Assembly (NCBI GenBank): GCA_030435675.1
Contig: CM059625.1
Location: 9,858,001-9,922,000 of the forward strand
Reading direction: 5' to 3'
Source of the DNA: Steinernema hermaphroditum
Taxonomy: Eukaryota; Nematoda; Chromadorea; Rhabditida; Steinernematidae
Length of the DNA: 64,000 nucleotides
The position numbers and the translations under genes were made by a program. Of the stretch, positions 60,338-64,000 are shown in pieces (within the stretch, counting starts at the first letter, position 1; each line of letters begins with the position of its first letter). The notes below the pieces were generated by a model that had not been told where the DNA came from, ran no database searches, and was given only the letters and a program-made list of their open reading frames with translations.

Positions 60338-62547
60338 CTAAAAGGGGTAATTATAAATTATTACACGATGACTCACTGACCAAAGCCGATGTGGGCGAAT
60401 GAGAACGTGCTCTGGCGTTTCCCGAAGAAACTCCGTCGTACCAACTAACCTCTTTCCTGAAGAGATTGATATAGACTTTGAATGGTCGGTACCGTCTACC
60501 GTTTTCCGTTGACGATGTCTGAGTGAGGACTATGAACACGATTTAGCGACTTTGAATATCGGTCTGGGTCTACAAAACCATAGTAATTAGTAAAAATGCC
60601 GTTTAGGGAAAGTGACCAAAGTTTGAAGTTCGGTCGCGCGGCGAATTCTGCAGAGAGGAAAATCGGTGAAGCGGAGAGCTGTCAACGGAAAGGTTCCTTT
60701 CCTGATAGGAGGGATTCGATGCGCTGCTGTCCGGTCGGAAGTATTTATCGATTGTGTTATATCCCCCAGTGTCAGCTGTACGGGGGGAACCTGCTCCTAG
60801 GCGCTGTCTAAGGCTATTGTAGTTGGACGGTGACTTCTTTCCCGGACTCGATTGGGGTGCTTAAGACCAAAGATATGCATTTCAGCAGCAGTTAGTGGGT
60901 AGTGTCAAACCTATTGGCGGTCGATCGGCGTACTGTAGAAGGTGCGAATTTGCGTCAATAAACTGTTGTAAAGCGCGGTCTTGAGAGGGCGATAGCTGAT
61001 CACGATTCACCAGTTCGACGCCATTCAGCACGATCTGTGTCTAAAGAGCGCGTGCTGATTGGTTGAGTAAAGAATCAGAAAGAAAGCATATCTACACTCA
61101 CGAAAAAAAACCTGTGGGGTCCGTTAAAAGGAGCATTAGTAGGGGTACCAGAAAAGATCAGAAATGTAATCAGCTGGTGGGAATGGTTAACGTTCACTCC
61201 CAACTACGTGGACAGAAATGTGTTTAAAACTAACATTAGTGTCGATAGAAAGCGGTAGTGACATTTGAAATAGAAAGAAGCGGACTCGAGTGCGAACTGA
61301 AAGAGAGCAGATTTAAGAAACGAATGGTTTTCATGTCGGGGATCAGCGCGGCATCATTTTGATCAGAAAGTTTTACTGCGGACGCGTGAACGCATGTGGG
61401 CGATTATACATCGCCGGAGGTTGGGATAGATGAGGGTGAGTGCCGAGCGACATCGGCACAATGTGTGCAACACGGTCGAGACACACTTGTTTCTAACAGG
61501 TGGGCGTACGATGCGAAAAATATATCCGCAGGCGCTGCGGGCAGACGAGCGAAGTCAATCGTTTCGGGTGGTTATTTGAGTTTGACGCATGTGGGATGAA
61601 AAAAAACTCTTAATTATGCTATATGTTATACGATTTCCGCCCAAAACGCTTACAACAGAGCCTGCGTCGTAATACATGACTTATACAGTAAGAAATGTTC
61701 GCAAGAACGATTAAGGCAAAGTCAAGTGATCTCTTAATAGAGCAGAAACAGGCTGATTTTGTCATTAAGACAGCATATGTGACTAACGCGGTAAACGCCG
61801 TTGTTGCCGTTGTAAAATCCATCCATACCCCTGTGAGCCATACGCCATCTTCCGTTGTTGTTTTAGAGAGGGCGAGCAGCAACATATGACATCGGAGGCA
61901 AGGTCGCTGTGGGCCGCTACCATTAATGACGCATTCAACATTCTTGCGCGATAGACGATGCAGAAAGTTTTCCAAATTTAAATCTTCACGCACGCGTATA
62001 AATCAATATTTATTCATTACGGTTTGCCACAAAACTCAAGAGACCTAAGTGCCGCGAAATGCATCGGAAGTGAATTGGGAGTAGACGACTGTAAAAAAAT
62101 TTGCTTTGATATGGAGGAGGACGAGCTGCCCAAGCAGCAAAAGGAAAGGAAACATATCACATGAGAAGCCCCGACCGACGTGCACCGACAGACGATGATC
62201 ATGATGCAAAAGTCTGTGATGCAGAATGAGACGTCTTTCAAAGGGCTGCCGGCGGAAGCAAAGAAACATGGCGTTTACAACAAATATTCGCAACTATATA
62301 AAACAAGAAGACAGCGGACATATTTGCATAGTTTAGTTACAGATAGACAACGATAAAGTACCCTGAAGACACTAACAAAGGCATATGGGAGGAAGTGTGT
62401 GATTTAGTTAAGATCCACAATGCAGCCGTATTAAAACAACTTTGAAGCGATTAAACAGAACAGATTAGTGCTATTTTAACATGGAGCCATGCTATTTTAA
62501 CATAGGCTCGAACTGCGTTGTGTTTGGTGATACCCGTGATTTAAGTG
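60338..62547. other. Interval between the glycine-rich gene and the calcium channel
   Basis: No gene is recognised. A minus-strand frame of 124 codons (61993-61619) has a moderately hydrophobic centre but no splice context or family resemblance. Near 62470-62505, just past the calcium channel stop, the words GCTATTTTAACAT occur twice in tandem within its 3' UTR region. Confidence 0.4.
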
Positions 62548-64000
62548 TTATTTATCAAGTTCTGTTTCTTCCAATGGTTCCTCTGGCAGTGTGTTTGGAA
62601 GATCAATTATGTCGCTATAGGGACCGTCGGAACTTCGTGACGCCAGGCGTGATCGGGGATGCGTTAGAGGAATCGTTTCGTCGATCGACAAGCACTTGTT
62701 TGATCCGGGTGCGGAGTGCTTCATGGCCGTGCGTAGGAGGGATCTGCTACGTGCCATCATTTCGTCTTCGACATACGTAAGCGAAGGCGATCGTGGTGAT
62801 GCACTTCGCAGATGGAAACTGCCGCCTCTGTTTGTGTTTCTCTGAAGCGACGATCTTCGGTCGCGAGCTATTCTCATGCTCGAGGACGAAAGATAGCGTC
62901 GTGGTGAAAGTGCACACGGCCTTGCCACATTGATATCCGGCAAGCTGCGTTTGTGAGGGCTGACTTGACCGGAGTCAGAGTGCTGATAGTCTTAAGCACT
63001 TTGTTGTTTACTATTTCTGTATTTGCTTTAAACTAACCTTCTATCACAGAAGCGTCAAGTTTTCCCTCTTCCACCATCTTTTGTTCAACATCGATTAGCT
63101 CCTTTTCCAGATATTCGAGGGTCTGAATAAGGTGGGTAATGCTTGGTACTCGGGAAAGGTCAATACCAAATCTCTTCTATCAGAGTCGACGTTATCCTCG
63201 ATTTCAGTATCAGTTTTATATATTTCTGCATCAGTTGTGTATGCTGCGTTTGCCTCGCTGGAGGCTTCTTCTCGCTTGTTGCTTTCCTCCAAGTGCTTCA
63301 TAAGAACAGCGACGACAACGTTGACCAGGACGAACTGCGAAATGAGGACGAAAATAACGAAAAAACAAGGGGCTAATATGGGGTCGACACAGCAGTTGAA
63401 CTGACAATTGTCAAAATGATCGCAGTCATCGCGCAAGGCGTCCTAATAAAAAGAAACATTCAGTTGATCTGGACGATTATCCTCGCAAACCTTCATAATG
63501 CCGTTCCAGTTATCACCCGTAGCTATGCGAAACAGGGTCAAGAACGCCATACCAAAGTTCTTGAAGTGAGCATGTTCACCTAGTCCATCGCAAGGGTGTT
63601 CCTCTGAGCATTCTTAAAAGCCATAGTTGAGAGTCTCAAAAAAATCTTTTTGGCTTACCTAGCTTGCCAAAAAGCTCAACTCCGAGAGCTGCGAAAATGA
63701 AGAATAGCAGGAAAAAGAGAGAGCCCAAGTTTCCGACCTGTGGGAGAGCCTCGCCCACAGTGTCCAGAAGTGATCGGATTCCTTTCGCCATTTTTAACAG
63801 TTTCAATACGGAAAATATAATTATGCAGATTATCCAAATGAAGACAATTTACCTCTTGCAATTCTAAGTACCCTCATGACTCGAATGATTGTTGGATTGA
63901 TGGGAAGTTCGAGTGCTTCGAACTCTTCGAAGATGATACCTGCGATAGATAAAAAGACAATGAAGATGTCGAGCTGGTTCCACCTAGAATGGGCAATCTT
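62548..64000 (-). CDS. cca-1: T-type voltage-gated calcium channel alpha-1, 3' end (partial)
   Basis: The gene enters from the right edge of the window. Exons: 64000-63853 (cut by the edge), 63808-63659, 63612-63491, 63442-63167, 63122-63038, 62990-62548. They encode domain IV: S3 ([13 protein letters not shown]), the S4 voltage sensor ([16 protein letters not shown]), the S4-S5 linker ([18 protein letters not shown]), S5 ([18 protein letters not shown]), the pore loop [10 protein letters not shown] with the Asp typical of T-type domain IV, and S6 ([30 protein letters not shown]). The cytosolic tail ends ETELDK. The match to CaV3 is close through S6. The exon 1 to 2 junction needs a CG acceptor instead of AG (see findings). 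In C. elegans CCA-1 sets the threshold for pharyngeal and neuronal action potentials. Confidence 0.95.

Noticed and set aside
61619..61993. 124-codon frame on the minus strand with a hydrophobic centre
   Set aside because: No splice signals link it to the calcium channel, and the sequence resembles no membrane protein family. Kept only as an intergenic remark.

Overview
The window is nuclear DNA from a nematode, most likely a chromadorean of the Rhabditida (C. elegans-like) type. Thirteen genes can be read. Twelve are multi-exon, with introns mostly 40-60 bases long and (T)TTTCAG-like acceptors. Several have an acceptor-like AG just upstream of the ATG, as expected for spliced-leader trans-splicing. 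The gene content is nematode-specific in style: hunchback-like HBL-1, DHS-28 with an SCP2 tail, a TWK-type potassium channel, troponin I and a secreted EGF/VWA protein. The species cannot be named from the sequence. Exon models were built by hand, and for every spliced gene the exon lengths sum to an open frame.

Layout. 1-7.8 kb: no gene seen. 7.9-10.2 kb (+): ER glycerol-3-phosphate acyltransferase (GPAT3/4, acl-4/acl-5 type). 11.0-17.4 kb (-): large secreted EGF/VWA protein of about 1,720 residues. 19.2-22.0 kb (+): hormone-sensitive lipase. 22.9-24.3 kb (+): ETS factor of the ERG/FLI/FEV class. 24.4-28.2 kb (-): PX-SH3-RhoGAP protein (RRC-1/ARHGAP32 type). 28.3-35.2 kb: an island with weak unidentified exons, a dead mariner element, a decayed intronless ALG9 copy, a 111-base tandem array with a 2-unit higher-order pattern, and an intact intronless 475-residue gene with a ParB-like motif. 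35.7-39.4 kb (-): ankyrin-repeat iPLA2. 41.5-42.4 kb (+): troponin I. 42.6-44.5 kb (-): two-pore K+ channel. 49.2-50.9 kb (-): HBL-1. 56.5-58.0 kb (+): DHS-28. 58.3-60.3 kb (-): unidentified glycine-rich protein. 62.5-64.0 kb (-): 3' end of a T-type calcium channel (CCA-1).

No operon is evident: neighbours mostly alternate strand and are far apart. From memory, the C. elegans relatives of nearly all these genes are X-linked, and rrc-1 and the iPLA2 F47A4.5 are close neighbours there. The window is therefore probably a segment of the ancestral nematode X, with the 28-35 kb island as a lineage-specific insertion. Three genes concern lipids (acylation, lipolysis, phospholipid hydrolysis), one peroxisomal beta-oxidation, and three muscle or nerve excitability. 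This reflects X-linked gene content rather than a pathway cluster.

The points most worth following are the ParB-like intronless gene and its island, splice sites that break the GT-AG rule in the T-type channel and troponin I genes, and three GC-AG introns.
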